Shown: positions 7,958-17,499, counted from the stretch's first letter. The stretch is 64,000 nt of DNA from Loigolactobacillus jiayinensis (GCF_003946445.1 NZ_RHOF01000002.1:89347-153346), one strand, 5' to 3'. Translations and numbers: made by a program. The notes: a model not told the origin generated them from the sequence alone.

Positions 7958-8419
7958 ATGAACAGCGAAATTGATTTTATTCAGCGGGTCAGGAAAATTG
8001 TTAAGCGGGAAAAATTTGTGTTAGGTATCGGCGACCTTGCAACGGCCACAGGTGTTTCCCAGCGCCAATTACGGTATTGGGAGAAGAAGGGGTATATTAA
8101 TTCTGAGCAAGCGGCTGGAACGCATCAGCATCGAAAATATTCTTACTTTACCTTGATGAAGGTGCACATGATTCAGTCTTATGTCGTTTCCGGATTTACG
8201 CTGAGTATTGCGGTAGAAAAAGCAGAACGACATGAAGAGATGGCCCAGGCATTGCGCCGTGTATTAGGTGAACGGTTGTTAGATTTCAAAAACGTTAAAA
8301 ACGGCTATGAACTAGACTTTGGCCAAGTTCAAGGAGTGGTTAACACGAAACATTTAATCTTAGTGCTATTAAAGGATCAGCCGCTAGAATTTGAATTAAA
8401 GTCAGTGGTGGCGCAATAA
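7958..8419 (+). CDS. MerR family regulator, copy 2
   Basis: A 153-aa regulator with the winged helix-turn-helix at residues 22-60: LGIGDLATATGVSQRQLRYW followed by EKKGYI. It is a paralogue of MerR copy 1, sharing the SxRQLRYWE recognition helix, the FTLSIAVEKAE linker-helix pattern and the C-terminal ELDFGQVQGVV-type domain. AGAAGGGG upstream of the ATG supports the start. Divergent from MFS 2 across a GlnR-type palindrome; the shared operator type and regulator type argue that both exporter modules descend from one duplicated cassette. Confidence 0.82.
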   Translation: MNSEIDFIQRVRKIVKREKFVLGIGDLATATGVSQRQLRYWEKKGYINSEQAAGTHQHRKYSYFTLMKVHMIQSYVVSGFTLSIAVEKAERHEEMAQALRRVLGERLLDFKNVKNGYELDFGQVQGVVNTKHLILVLLKDQPLEFELKSVVAQ

Positions 8420-8470
8420 ATGTTATAATGGTGTGCTAATATCTATCGAGTAGAAAGGGGTCTGACGTGC

Positions 8471-10855
8471 GTGGCAACAAAAATTGGTGTGCGTGAACTA
8501 GTTGAGTTTGTCCTGCGCTCTGGCGACCTTAATCAGCGCCAAGGCAGCCAAAATACGGCTTTAAATGGCGCGCGGATTCACCGGCGACTGCAAAAACAGC
8601 GCGGTGCTGACTACGAAAAGGAAGTCTATTTGAAGCAAACGGTGACCATGAGTGGCCGTGACTACGTGATCGATGGCCGCGCCGATGGTATCAGCCACAC
8701 CGACAAGCAGTATACAATTGAAGAAATCAAAACCTCAGATTTAGATTTTACTGAGCTCAGTGAGAATACCTTACGGCTATATTGGGGTCAAGCGCAGGTT
8801 TATGGGTATATTTTAGCGGTGCAGCAGGAACTCATCGACGTTACACTACAGCTGACTTATTTTCAGACCACTACCGAAACGATCACCACGAAAACAAAAG
8901 TGCTGAGTCGAACGGAATTAACCGATTTTTTCCAGCAATTAATTGCTGAATACGAAGAATGGCTAGTGTTGCGCGATCAATGGCGGGCACAGCGTAATCA
9001 AACGGTTAAGCAAGTTACTTTTCCGTTTCCCGCGTACCGCCAAGGACAGCGCGAACTAGCAGTGGCGGTGTACAAAACGATTTTGCTGCAAAAGCGACTA
9101 TTTGTTGAAGCGCCAACGGGTACCGGTAAAACAATCTCGACGCTATTTCCGGCAATCAAGGCCTTGGGTGAAGATAAAATTCAGCGCGTTTTTTATTTGA
9201 CGGCTAAGCAAAGTACGCGCCAGGTCGCCGAGGAGGCGGTGGCGTTGCTGAGTCAACAAGGGATGCAGCTGAAAAGTATTACGCTGACGGCCAAAGACAA
9301 GATCACTTTTGCTGAAGAAGCTGACCTAGCGCCTGAAGAAAATCCTTATATGCTCGGCTATTATGACCGTATTAAGCCGGCGCTGCGTGATTTATTGACC
9401 AATGAAAATCAACTGACCCGGGCAGTGATCGAGGCGTATGCGCGGAAGCATATGGTGGATCCATTTGAATTTTCGCTGGACGCTAGCTTATTTGCTGATG
9501 TGATTATTTGCGATTATAACTATCTATTTGATCCAATCGTTTACCTGCAGCGCTTTTTCAGCGAGCCTGATCAGGATAACTTTTTCTTGGTGGATGAAGT
9601 GCATAATTTGGTTAGTCGATCGCGGGCGATGTACTCGGCTAGCGTCAGCAGTCAAACTTTTCAGGCCGTATTACAGCAGACAAAAGATAGTTCAAGCACT
9701 GGATCAAGCGCGCTTGAAAAAACCACCCGAAAAGTGAAGCGAGCGCTGACTAAAATTAGCAAGCCGCTACGTGACGCTGATGTTGTCGAAATGACGGCCC
9801 AAGCGCCGCTGGATTCAGTGACCGAGGCGCTGGCTGATTGGGTGGCAAAAGTGCATGATTGGCTTGGTGAATATCCGGATAGTCCACTAGTTGAGACTTT
9901 GTTAGATGCTTATTTTACGAGTCTAACTTATTTAAAAATCGCGGATTTATATGATGACACTTATCAATCATTGGTCACTTATGATTCGAAATTGCGTCAA
10001 ACGACAGTTAAACAATTATGCCTTGATCCCAGCGCTTTTTTGGATCGTTCGCTAAGCTTAGGCGCCGGCGCAATTTTATTTTCGGCCACCTTATCACCGC
10101 TCAGTTATTATCAGCAGGTGTTAGGCAATAGTGCGGCTAGTCTGCCCTTTCGCTTGGCCTCACCGTTTCCGCCGCAGCATCAAGCTTTGTTGGTGACGCC
10201 GTACATTCAAACGACTTACCGGCAGCGTGAACAAAATCTCGAGCGCATCGTCACTAGTATTGGCGCCATGGTCAACGCAAAAACGGGTAATTATTTAGTC
10301 TTTCTGCCGTCATATAGCTATTTGGAAACCGTGCAGACAGCATTTAGCGCCGCTTATCCGCAATTGACCATAATCACGCAAACCAACCAAATGGATGAAA
10401 CTCAGCGCGCTGAGTTTTTGACGCAGTTTAAGCCAGCGCCGCTAGAAACGCTGGTAGCTTTTTGCGTACTGGGCGGTATTTTCTCTGAAGGAATTGATCT
10501 GAAAGGGGAGCGCTTAAGCGGCGTGGCAATTGTTGGTGTTGGCTTGCCTGGCTTGTCCACCGAGCGTAACTTGGTGCGTGATTATTTTGACGCGCAACAG
10601 GGGACTGGCTTCCAGTATGCTTATCAGCTGCCGGGGATGAACCATGTGTTGCAGGCTGCGGGGCGCTTGATCCGCGGTAGCCATGATGTTGGCGTGATCT
10701 TGCTGCTGGATCAGCGCTTCGCTAGTTCACGCTACACTCAATTATTTCCGGCGCATTGGCAACATTTCCAGCGCTGTTATTCTGTCGCGCAGTTGACGAC
10801 ACAAATTGAGTATTTTTGGCAAATGGTCGCAATGAAAGATAAAGCTTTAGACTGA
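8471..10855 (+). CDS. Nuclease-helicase fusion, DinG/XPD (Rad3-related) family
   Basis: A 794-aa superfamily 2 DNA helicase. Residues 1-170 look like a PD-(D/E)XK nuclease of the Cas4/RecB kind: DGRAD near residue 75, EEIKTSD near 88 and the QAQVYGYILA motif. The helicase core follows with Walker A EAPTGTGKT (about 213), a DEVH box (VDEVHNL, about 375), FSEGIDLKGERL (about 670) and QAAGRLIRG (about 728). The segment KDKITFAEEADLAPEENPY aligns with the place where XPD/DinG relatives carry four Fe-S cysteines, but none is present here. The start is a GTG with AAAGGGG 10 bp upstream. A repair or recombination role is inferred. Confidence 0.85.
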   Translation: MATKIGVRELVEFVLRSGDLNQRQGSQNTALNGARIHRRLQKQRGADYEKEVYLKQTVTMSGRDYVIDGRADGISHTDKQYTIEEIKTSDLDFTELSENTLRLYWGQAQVYGYILAVQQELIDVTLQLTYFQTTTETITTKTKVLSRTELTDFFQQLIAEYEEWLVLRDQWRAQRNQTVKQVTFPFPAYRQGQRELAVAVYKTILLQKRLFVEAPTGTGKTISTLFPAIKALGEDKIQRVFYLTAKQSTRQVAEEAVALLSQQGMQLKSITLTAKDKITFAEEADLAPEENPYMLGYYDRIKPALRDLLTNENQLTRAVIEAYARKHMVDPFEFSLDASLFADVIICDYNYLFDPIVYLQRFFSEPDQDNFFLVDEVHNLVSRSRAMYSASVSSQTFQAVLQQTKDSSSTGSSALEKTTRKVKRALTKISKPLRDADVVEMTAQAPLDSVTEALADWVAKVHDWLGEYPDSPLVETLLDAYFTSLTYLKIADLYDDTYQSLVTYDSKLRQTTVKQLCLDPSAFLDRSLSLGAGAILFSATLSPLSYYQQVLGNSAASLPFRLASPFPPQHQALLVTPYIQTTYRQREQNLERIVTSIGAMVNAKTGNYLVFLPSYSYLETVQTAFSAAYPQLTIITQTNQMDETQRAEFLTQFKPAPLETLVAFCVLGGIFSEGIDLKGERLSGVAIVGVGLPGLSTERNLVRDYFDAQQGTGFQYAYQLPGMNHVLQAAGRLIRGSHDVGVILLLDQRFASSRYTQLFPAHWQHFQRCYSVAQLTTQIEYFWQMVAMKDKALD

Positions 10856-10920
10856 CGACGTTGGCGGCGCGACCTTTTACAATAAGAACATCAAGACAAA
10901 TCAAAGTGAGGGTGTTCATT

Positions 10921-11094
10921 ATGAATGGATTTTTTAAAACGGTTGGTATTATCGTTGTCGGCTTGTTTGTTTTATCGCTAGTGTTACATTTGATCCCCAT
11001 CGTCTTCAGCTTGTTCTTTAAATTAATTTTTGCAGCGTTGCTGATTGGCGGTATCGTTTGGGGGGTTAACTGGTTACGCCGCGCGCGTAGCTAA
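10921..11094 (+). CDS. Small membrane protein, 57 aa
   Basis: A 57-residue hydrophobic protein beginning MNGFFKTVGIIVVGLFVLS with two closely spaced helices (about 6-26 and 29-48) and a basic end NWLRRARS, which predicts a cytoplasmic C terminus. The ATG is preceded by GAGGGTG. An upstream non-ATG extension in frame is less likely because it lacks a ribosome site. It sits 65 bp after the helicase gene and resembles the small membrane proteins common in lactobacilli; no function can be assigned. Confidence 0.6.
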   Translation: MNGFFKTVGIIVVGLFVLSLVLHLIPIVFSLFFKLIFAALLIGGIVWGVNWLRRARS

Positions 11095-11190
11095 CTAACC
11101 GCGTTTACCAGATAATGAGTCTAAAAAGGTGATTTTTATGCTGATCTAGGCTAGTATTTTCAAGTTAAGTCGCCTTTTGCGGTACGCTTT

Positions 11191-11224
11191 AGTGTTAATG
11201 CATTCTTTTAGATGCGTTAACACT
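11191..11224. repeat. Inverted repeat in the intergenic region before the four-repeat protein
   Basis: AGTGTTAATGCAT (11191-11203) and ATGCGTTAACACT (11212-11224) form a 13-bp stem with one G-T pair and an 8-nt loop. It could be a terminator for the small membrane gene (AATTTTG follows) or an operator. A TATAAT at 11266-11271 downstream is a likely -10 box for the next gene. Confidence 0.45.
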
Positions 11225-11309
11225 AATTTTGTGTATAAATGCTATCGTTTCTGGTACTTTGTCGGTATAATGGGGAGTGGACTAATGCCAGAAAGTGAGG
11301 TGTCGCGCA

Positions 11310-12503
11310 ATGCATTCAATTTTAACCGATTTGGAAAATGCCCAAGAGCAGCATTTACTCGTCAATGTTTATCAAGAAGCCCAAGAAATTGTTTATACGG
11401 GTTATGTGACTATGGTCAATAATACGGCCGTGATACTGAACACATATGACGATGGCGGTTTACGCGATGGCGCCGTTTACTTGGCGTTGGCTGTGATCAG
11501 CGAGGTTGAGTTGGACGGTCAGGATTTAACCAGCATGGCCTTTCGAATCAAAAATGCACAGTTAGAGCAATTTATTAAGTTGACACCGCAACGGTTGGAT
11601 CTAAATGATCAATTTGCGCTTTTGCCACAACTCTTACAAACGAGCTTGAACCAACAATATTTTATGTTACTGATTTTAGACAATGGCGAGACTTTCATGG
11701 AAGGCTTCGTACAGAGCGTTACAACGGATGCAGTGACGATGAATGTGTTCGATAAATTCGATTTCAGTACGCAGCGGCTAGTAACGGTGGCGCTGGCGGA
11801 TATTCAGATCATCGAGTTGCAGGGTAAGGAACTGACCTTGGTTGGTAAGTTCCTACAGGAGGTCACCAACAAGCAACATGTTGCCGTCGTTAATTTTACG
11901 GTTCCTTTGGCAATTGCGCAGCAGTTACGGTTGGCGCAAAAAGGCCATGAATTGGTGATGATCTACACCGGCAATGATGAGGATAATTTCTTCGTGGGAA
12001 CGGTCAATACACTGAATCAGACGTCCGTTTTATTTAATTTGATCGATATGAACGGGCAATTTGGCGGCTATGTGCTGCTACGAATTGATGAAATTCAGCG
12101 CCTAACCACGCAAGCTGACTATTTGCAGTTAATGCAGTTTTTCCTGAAAATCAATCGGCAACGGCATTTTGTTAAGCAGCCTGTCCTAAATGATGAGCGG
12201 TTGTTTGATGGGACTACTGATCTATTTGCCGGCTTAGTTCAACAAGCACGGGTATTTGCGCGCGTGATTCGATTACGTTTGCGCCATGATCCAGGTACGT
12301 TTACTGGGATTCCGTTGCATTTTGATGGTGATATCGTGACGCTGCGGCTGATCACCAGTAGTGAAGCAGACGACGCTGATGATGACGATTTCGAAATTGA
12401 AGATCAAATGAGTTTCTCGCTGGATAACGTTGGCGAGCTGGCGTTTGATTATTTAGACGCTTACCTGACTGAACGACAAATTAAGCAAAATGGCGATGTA
12501 TAA
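11310..12503 (+). CDS. Four-repeat beta-rich protein of unknown function
   Basis: A 397-aa soluble protein that I do not recognise. It contains three clear tandem repeats of about 90 residues and a fourth, weaker one. Each repeat has a strand carrying G-x-V ([24 protein letters not shown]), then a D-x-x-G/F turn, a V-x-L-x-I/V-x-x-I strand ([31 protein letters not shown]) and an amphipathic segment. This spacing is reminiscent of Sm-like or small beta-barrel folds, which is a guess. The C-terminal repeat is interrupted by an acidic run [12 protein letters not shown]. The ATG at 11310 follows GTGAGGTG; there is no signal peptide or membrane helix. No informative neighbour. Confidence 0.7.
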   Translation: MHSILTDLENAQEQHLLVNVYQEAQEIVYTGYVTMVNNTAVILNTYDDGGLRDGAVYLALAVISEVELDGQDLTSMAFRIKNAQLEQFIKLTPQRLDLNDQFALLPQLLQTSLNQQYFMLLILDNGETFMEGFVQSVTTDAVTMNVFDKFDFSTQRLVTVALADIQIIELQGKELTLVGKFLQEVTNKQHVAVVNFTVPLAIAQQLRLAQKGHELVMIYTGNDEDNFFVGTVNTLNQTSVLFNLIDMNGQFGGYVLLRIDEIQRLTTQADYLQLMQFFLKINRQRHFVKQPVLNDERLFDGTTDLFAGLVQQARVFARVIRLRLRHDPGTFTGIPLHFDGDIVTLRLITSSEADDADDDDFEIEDQMSFSLDNVGELAFDYLDAYLTERQIKQNGDV

Positions 12504-12516
12504 GCGTTTTTAAACG

Positions 12517-12554
12517 CGGAACGAGCAGTGATCTTGCTGCTCATTCCGTATTTT
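12517..12554 (+). terminator. Intrinsic terminator
   Basis: CGGAACGAGCAG (12517-12528) pairs with CTGCTCATTCCG (12537-12548), one C-A mismatch, followed by TATTTT. It ends the four-repeat protein gene and separates it from uppP. Confidence 0.7.
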
Positions 12555-12586
12555 ACATACTAATTTTTGAAATGAGGTACATACTT

Positions 12587-13414
12587 TTGTTAGATATTTT
12601 TAAAGCAGTCATTCTCGGGATCGTTGAAGGGATCACCGAGTTCCTGCCCATTAGCTCAACCGGCCATATTGTGTTGGTCAACGAGTTTATTCAGTTGCAA
12701 GAATCTAAGGCCTTCGTTGATATGTTCAACGTGGTCATTCAACTTGGCGCGATCATGGCGGTGGTGGTGCTGTATTTCCACAAATTAAATCCACTGTCTG
12801 GCCGCAAAACGCACGTTGAGCAGTCCCAAACGTGGACGTTGTGGTGGAAAGTTTTGTTGGCGGTGGTGCCTTCTGTAATTGTTGGCTTGCCGCTAAATGA
12901 TTGGATGGATGCGCATCTGATGAATTGGGCCGTGGTTTCAGCGACCTTGATCATTTACGGGATTTTATTCATTGTCATCGAAAATCACAACAAAGGCTTA
13001 AAGCCGAAATTTACTGACTTGTACACGTTACCTTACCGCACCGCCTTGTTTATCGGCGTTTTCCAATTGTTATCACTGATTCCAGGTACGTCACGTTCTG
13101 GCGCCACGATTCTAGGGGCGATCATTATCGGTACGTCACGTTATGTCGCCACCGAGTTCTCATTTTTCATGGCAATACCGACGATGCTGGGCGCTTCGGT
13201 GTTGAAAATTCTCAAGTTCTACATGCACGGCAACAGTCTTGACGGCATGCAAAGTGCTGTTCTGTTAGTCGGCGTGCTCGTTTCCTTTATTGTCGCTTAC
13301 TTGTCCATTCGCTTCTTATTAAGTTATATTAAGAAAAATGACTTCAAGGCGTTCGGTTGGTACCGAATTATTTTAGGGGTTTTGGTCATCGGCTATTTTA
13401 CTTTATTTAAATAA
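12587..13414 (+). CDS. uppP: Undecaprenyl-diphosphatase (UppP/BacA)
   Basis: Integral membrane phosphatase of 275 aa that dephosphorylates C55-PP to recycle the lipid carrier for peptidoglycan, teichoic acid and EPS; it can confer bacitracin resistance. Both family signatures are present: [14 protein letters not shown] near the N terminus, holding the catalytic Glu and Ser/His residues, and [10 protein letters not shown] near residue 167. About eight helices. The start is taken as the TTG at 12587, 8 bp after TGAGGT, giving the family-typical N terminus (M)[14 protein letters not shown]; an ATG at 12572 would overlap that ribosome site. Function in the window: it supplies carrier lipid for the EPS locus among others. 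Confidence 0.93.
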   Translation: MLDIFKAVILGIVEGITEFLPISSTGHIVLVNEFIQLQESKAFVDMFNVVIQLGAIMAVVVLYFHKLNPLSGRKTHVEQSQTWTLWWKVLLAVVPSVIVGLPLNDWMDAHLMNWAVVSATLIIYGILFIVIENHNKGLKPKFTDLYTLPYRTALFIGVFQLLSLIPGTSRSGATILGAIIIGTSRYVATEFSFFMAIPTMLGASVLKILKFYMHGNSLDGMQSAVLLVGVLVSFIVAYLSIRFLLSYIKKNDFKAFGWYRIILGVLVIGYFTLFK

Positions 13415-13422
13415 ACGCGGAG

Positions 13423-13448
13423 CCTAGCAATCAGTGCTAGGTTTTTTT
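13423..13448 (+). terminator. Intrinsic terminator of uppP
   Basis: CCTAGCA (13423-13429) pairs with TGCTAGG (13435-13441) and is followed by TTTTTTT, 8 bp after the stop codon. Confidence 0.85.
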
Positions 13449-13491
13449 GTTGCATTGGTGCTAAACTAAACGGGAGAGAAGGCGGTTTTGG

Positions 13492-14148
13492 TTGGCAAAA
13501 ATGCAAGATTTTCGGCAGCGGCTAGACTTTTTAGTGTTGTCGATTTTTATGAACGCAGCGGGCAATGGCTTGACGATTGCCACGCATCTAGGCAGTGCTG
13601 TCTGGACAGGCTCGTCGGTTAATTTATCTAATTGGATCCACATTCCATTAGGGACGACGCTGTTTATTTATGGTATCGTGATCACTTTGGTCAATCAATT
13701 GCTGCTGGGTCACTTTGATCGGCGGCGCTTTGTTTCGAATTTACTGTACACAATTCCATTTAGTTACATGGTGTCTTTTTTCGCTAACCTATGGAGTTGG
13801 TTGGGTGTGCCGCAAGTCAGTTTAATTGGGCGCTTAGTGCTAGATACGCTGGGGATTTTAATTTTATCGGCGGCGGTGTCGATTTATCAGCGCTCGAATC
13901 TGTTGATGCACCCCAACGATGATTTATCGTACATTCTGCGGTTTAAATTTTTAAAAGGGTCCGCGATCCTCGGTCAGTGGGTCAGCTACGTGCCACCGTT
14001 GTTGATCATGGTACTTTCGTTTATTGCGACCGGCAAGTTGACCGCTATTGGTTATGGGACGTTGTTGGCGTTAACGGCGCAGGGGGCCTTGATGAAGTGG
14101 TCAGATGTGCACGTGTTCCCACGGTTGAAGCACCACGTTGATGTTTAG
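13492..14148 (+). CDS. YczE/YitT-like membrane protein
   Basis: A 218-aa membrane protein with five to six helices. The N-terminal region (FLVLSIFMNAAGNGLTIATH followed by LGSAVWTG) follows the YczE/YyaS pattern in which a glycine-rich first helix leads into a GxxxW segment. B. subtilis YczE is linked to antibiotic synthesis, but the family's activity is unknown and I do not transfer the role. The TTG at 13492 lies 8 bp after GAAGGCGG and is preferred over the ATG at 13501, which would be 17 bp away. Standing alone between two terminators, it is a monocistronic gene. Confidence 0.7.
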   Translation: MAKMQDFRQRLDFLVLSIFMNAAGNGLTIATHLGSAVWTGSSVNLSNWIHIPLGTTLFIYGIVITLVNQLLLGHFDRRRFVSNLLYTIPFSYMVSFFANLWSWLGVPQVSLIGRLVLDTLGILILSAAVSIYQRSNLLMHPNDDLSYILRFKFLKGSAILGQWVSYVPPLLIMVLSFIATGKLTAIGYGTLLALTAQGALMKWSDVHVFPRLKHHVDV

Positions 14149-14157
14149 TAAAAAATG

Positions 14158-14197
14158 AAGGCTGCGACATAAGTGAAATTATGTCGCAGCCTTTTTA
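14158..14197. terminator. Bidirectional intrinsic terminator
   Basis: A perfect 15-bp stem, AAGGCTGCGACATAA at 14158-14172 with its complement at 14179-14193, flanked by A- and T-runs. It ends the YczE-like gene and the convergent GntR gene, whose stop codon lies within its T-run. Confidence 0.85.
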
Positions 14198-14887
14198 TTT
14201 GTCCATTTTGTTAGTGATGTGAAAATACAAATTGAGGTCTGGGTAGACGAAAATTGTTCGCGCTAGATTGTAGGCTTGGTTGCCGTAGTAATTGGTTTGA
14301 TAAAGCGTCAATTGCTGTTCGGTGGTGGTTTTGTGCAGCAGTTCAGCCTCCGTGGCGGTCAACTTTTCTTGGGCCAAATATTGATCGCTGCTGGTGGCGT
14401 AAATACCGTACGCCTTACGAATGAATTCAAAAATTGAATCCGTTGCGGCTTCGTTGGAAATGAACGGCACGACCGCGTCGACGTAATAGGCAGTTTCTAA
14501 ATTATATAGCTCGTCGTTAAGATAGCGTAGACGCACGATCCGCGTTAATGGCGTGTTTAGCGCCACATTATAGCGCTCAGTCAAACTGGCATCGGCGGTT
14601 ATTTTGTCAAAAGTAATAATTTTTGAAGTTAATTTTTTTCGTTTAGTGGTATAGCCCAATGATAGATTGACCACGGTTTTTTCGGCAACGTTGATGTGAT
14701 TGATGAAATAGCCGCTACCTTGGATGCGGCGAACTAGCCCTTTTTGCGTGATCAGCTCGATGGCCTTATGGATCGTGTCACGACTGACTTGAAAGCGTGC
14801 GCGTAACTGTGCTTCGGTGGGCAGCTTTTCGGGAAAAAGGCCAGCTTCGATTTCTTGAATCAATACTTCGGCAATATCGTGATACAT
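14195..14887 (-). CDS. GntR family regulator with UTRA domain (HutC subfamily)
   Basis: A 230-aa sugar-responsive regulator. The N-terminal winged helix-turn-helix spans residues 1-65 with LPTEAQLRARFQVSRDTIHK and the wing GLVRRIQGSGYF. Residues 80-225 match the UTRA effector domain (LTRIVRLRYLNDELYNLETA). UTRA regulators such as TreR and YvoA bind phosphorylated sugars. GGAGG precedes the ATG. It is divergent from an RpiR gene and the PTS permease, so those are its likely targets along with itself. The inducer sugar is unknown. Confidence 0.87.
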   Translation of the reverse strand: MYHDIAEVLIQEIEAGLFPEKLPTEAQLRARFQVSRDTIHKAIELITQKGLVRRIQGSGYFINHINVAEKTVVNLSLGYTTKRKKLTSKIITFDKITADASLTERYNVALNTPLTRIVRLRYLNDELYNLETAYYVDAVVPFISNEAATDSIFEFIRKAYGIYATSSDQYLAQEKLTATEAELLHKTTTEQQLTLYQTNYYGNQAYNLARTIFVYPDLNLYFHITNKMDK

Positions 14888-14919
14888 AATTGGTTAGCCT
14901 CCTTAGGCAATCAAAATAC

Positions 14920-14982
14920 ATGTACGGACTTGTAAAACTTGTACGGATAAGTTATACTTTGTTCGTTATGAAAGCGGTTGAA
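14920..14982 (+). promoter_or_regulatory. Promoter with candidate GntR sites and cre-like site
   Basis: A plus-strand promoter TTGTAA (14930-14935), 17 bp, TATACT (14953-14958) overlaps two direct copies of TGTACGGA (14921-14928 and 14940-14947). The second lies inside the imperfect dyad AACTTGTACGGATAAGTT (14936-14953). These are plausible operators for the adjacent GntR protein. TGAAAGCGGTTGAA at 14969-14982 resembles a CcpA cre box with two mismatches. The promoter would give the RpiR gene a leader of about 180 nt. Confidence 0.5.
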
Positions 14983-15146
14983 ATAATTTGCTGGTAGTTC
15001 AAATTAACTTTTAGTGGTGAATGAGTTCATTTTAAAAAGTAGCTTAGCGCTTAATCGTGTCACGCTGCCACCACTACTTTAACGCTAACTAGCATAGAAC
15101 TATTGACGCTAAAAAGGAAGCAGAATTTGCGCAAAGGGGGGATGGC

Positions 15147-15839
15147 ATGTTTTCTTATGAGCAGGTACAATCGTTGAATCGCTTGGAATTACTGGTATAT
15201 AAGTATGTGATCAGCCACCCTAAGGCCATTCGGCAAATGACGATTCGTGAGTTAGCCGCGCAGATCCATGTTTCAACGACAACGATTTTCCGTTTTTTGA
15301 AGAAAACTGGTTATACAGGTTTTTCTGAATTTAAATACGCGCTGAAGCAGCGGCCGGCTGCGGCTAAGGTGGCGTTACCGTCAGTGCAACCTGCTGCTAC
15401 AAATCAGTTGGCAGCTGTGGCCCAAGTGGTCAGTACCGCGACGACGCTGATTTTCTTTGGTGTGGGCACTAGCGCGGCATTGGCGCAGTACGGCGCACAA
15501 GTGTTTGCGCGGCATGACTTTTACACACTAACGATCACGGCCTCGGTGACACCACGATTATGCGCGCGTCCTGATTTGACTGATACGTTGCTGATTTTAT
15601 TGTCCGTCAGCGGCGAAACGGCGGCAGTGTTGCGGCAGGCGGAATATTATAAGCAAAATGGGGCGTTGGTGCTGGCGCTCACTGCCAATGCTAATTCTAC
15701 CTTAGCACAAATCGCTGACTTGAAGCTATGTTATACGTTACCGCAGGAGCAACAGTTACTCACGCAATTACCGGTGTTGTATTTGTTGGAACAATTATTA
15801 TTGACCACTAGTCAAACTAACCAAGTTTTAGTTAAATAA
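15147..15839 (+). CDS. RpiR/MurR family regulator (HTH and SIS domains)
   Basis: A 230-aa regulator. The N-terminal HTH_6 domain (residues 1-75) contains MTIRELAAQIHVSTTTIFRF and LKKTGYTGFSEFK, the typical RpiR recognition region. Residues 95-220 form a SIS sugar-phosphate-binding domain: FFGVGTSAALAQYGAQVF, LLILLSVSGETAAVLRQAEY and the ALTANANSTLAQIAD strand-loop. GGGGGG shortly before the ATG supports the start. It lies directly before the PTS permease, so it probably senses the phosphorylated product of that transporter. It is a second regulator for the locus in addition to GntR. Confidence 0.87.
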   Translation: MFSYEQVQSLNRLELLVYKYVISHPKAIRQMTIRELAAQIHVSTTTIFRFLKKTGYTGFSEFKYALKQRPAAAKVALPSVQPAATNQLAAVAQVVSTATTLIFFGVGTSAALAQYGAQVFARHDFYTLTITASVTPRLCARPDLTDTLLILLSVSGETAAVLRQAEYYKQNGALVLALTANANSTLAQIADLKLCYTLPQEQQLLTQLPVLYLLEQLLLTTSQTNQVLVK

Positions 15840-16035
15840 GTCAGTTAGCCTCGACTGCGGTATTTTTTTCGACAAATTTAATGAGACGAGGAGGTGAGGC
15901 TGAAGATTTAAAGTGGCGAGCATTTTGTGTTTTTAGAATCGGCGGCTTGCGTGTCGTTGTATTCTGCTAGGGTGTCATTGGTGTGGGTGCAGTGGCATGC
16001 TGGGGGTCACAAATTATTTTGGGAGGAACTTACTT

Positions 16036-17400
16036 ATGAATGGACTTATTCAATGGTTGGAAAAGCACGTGGTGCCGATCGCAACTAAAATTGGCTCAGT
16101 TCGCTGGCTGATCGCATTACGGGATGCCTTTATTAGTACGATGCCAGCAACTATGGCTGGCTCGGTTGCCGTTTTACTGAACGCTTTTCTGCGTGATATT
16201 CCGACGCAATACGGCTGGACTGGCTTTGTAAAGGCTATGCAGCCAGTGGTCGGCGTTAACTCGCAGGTTTGGACAGGGACTTTAGCGGTTATTGGCTTAA
16301 TTTTTGCCTTCACGTGGGGCTATAATTTGGCGAAACAATACGATGTTGAGCCGTTAACTGGTGGGATCGTCACGTTGGGCACGTTCCTGATGAGTGTGTC
16401 GCAAACGTTCACGATCACGCTGACTAAGGCGTTACCGAAGGCTGCAGAAAAGATTTTGACGGCTTCTGGCGCTGCAGTTGACGGTAAAACCGTGACTGGC
16501 TGGGGCTACTTCAATTTCAACGCTCATTTTGGTGCGGCTGGTTTATTTACTGCCATGATTTTAGGTGGCTTGGCAGGTGCAATTTATATTATTTTAACGA
16601 AACGCAATATTACGATCAAAATGCCTGAATCCGTACCGCCAGCAATTTCCAAAGCTTTCGCTGGGATTATTCCCGCGATTGTTGCTTGGTATGTGATCGG
16701 CATTATTACCTACGTCTTCACTGACGCAACAGGTACTGCAATTATTGATTGGATCGGCAAAACAATTCAAACGCCATTGTTGTCCTTATCGCAAGGCTAT
16801 GGCGCAGTCTTACTCTTGACCATTTTAGTTCAAGTTTTCTGGTTCTTCGGCATTCACGGAACCAATGTGTTAGGCCCAGTGCTGGATAGCATCTGGTTAA
16901 CCGCCCAACTGGCTAACGTTAACGCTGCTGCCAAAGGCGACGCACTACCATACTTATGGACACGTTCTGACTTTGATATGTATGCTTGGCTAGGTGGCGC
17001 TGGTTCAACGTTACTTTTGTTGATCGCCATTTTCGTCTTTAGTCGGCGGGATGATGAACGAACGGTCGCTAAATTAGCGATTGCGCCGGGGATATTTAAT
17101 ATCAACGAGCCAACGATGTTCGGGTTACCGATCGTGCTGAACCCAATTTACGTGATCCCATTTATTTTGGCGCCCGTTGTGATGGTCACTGTGGCTTACT
17201 TTGCCATTAACTGGCATTTAGTGGCGCCGGTCAGCATTCAAATGACTTGGGTAATGCCACCATTCTTGAACTCATTCTTAGCGACGAGCTTGGATTGGCG
17301 TGCACCAGTGCTACAGTTGGTCAATGCGGTGATTGGCTTTATCATTTACGCACCGTTTGTTATTGCTAGCAACAAATTAGATCCAGAGAAGTTGGCTTAA
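16036..17400 (+). CDS. PTS sugar transporter subunit IIC, cellobiose/lactose family
   Basis: A 454-aa membrane permease component (CelB/LacE-type EIIC) with about ten helices, moving and enabling phosphorylation of a disaccharide or aryl-glucoside. Family features: an N-terminal amphipathic start WLEKHVVPIATKIG, VFWFFGIHGTNVLGPVLDSI in the middle, and the conserved substrate-site region GIFNINEPTMFGLPIVLNP near residue 365. GGGAGGA before the ATG at 16036 fixes the start, so the longer open frame from 15997 is not used. No EIIA, EIIB or 6-phospho-glycosidase gene is beside it, so these must be supplied from elsewhere. Confidence 0.9.
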   Translation: MNGLIQWLEKHVVPIATKIGSVRWLIALRDAFISTMPATMAGSVAVLLNAFLRDIPTQYGWTGFVKAMQPVVGVNSQVWTGTLAVIGLIFAFTWGYNLAKQYDVEPLTGGIVTLGTFLMSVSQTFTITLTKALPKAAEKILTASGAAVDGKTVTGWGYFNFNAHFGAAGLFTAMILGGLAGAIYIILTKRNITIKMPESVPPAISKAFAGIIPAIVAWYVIGIITYVFTDATGTAIIDWIGKTIQTPLLSLSQGYGAVLLLTILVQVFWFFGIHGTNVLGPVLDSIWLTAQLANVNAAAKGDALPYLWTRSDFDMYAWLGGAGSTLLLLIAIFVFSRRDDERTVAKLAIAPGIFNINEPTMFGLPIVLNPIYVIPFILAPVVMVTVAYFAINWHLVAPVSIQMTWVMPPFLNSFLATSLDWRAPVLQLVNAVIGFIIYAPFVIASNKLDPEKLA

Positions 17401-17499
17401 ACAGTCTACCGTAATCGTGTGTTGCGGTTGCGGTGAGTTGTGTCCGGACATAACTCACCCCAGCAGCAACGCAAAACGGCAATTCAGGAGGTTATTTTA

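Noticed and set aside
15997..16035. N-terminal extension of the PTS permease
   Set aside because: The GGGAGGA site lies inside this extension and directs initiation at the ATG at 16036.
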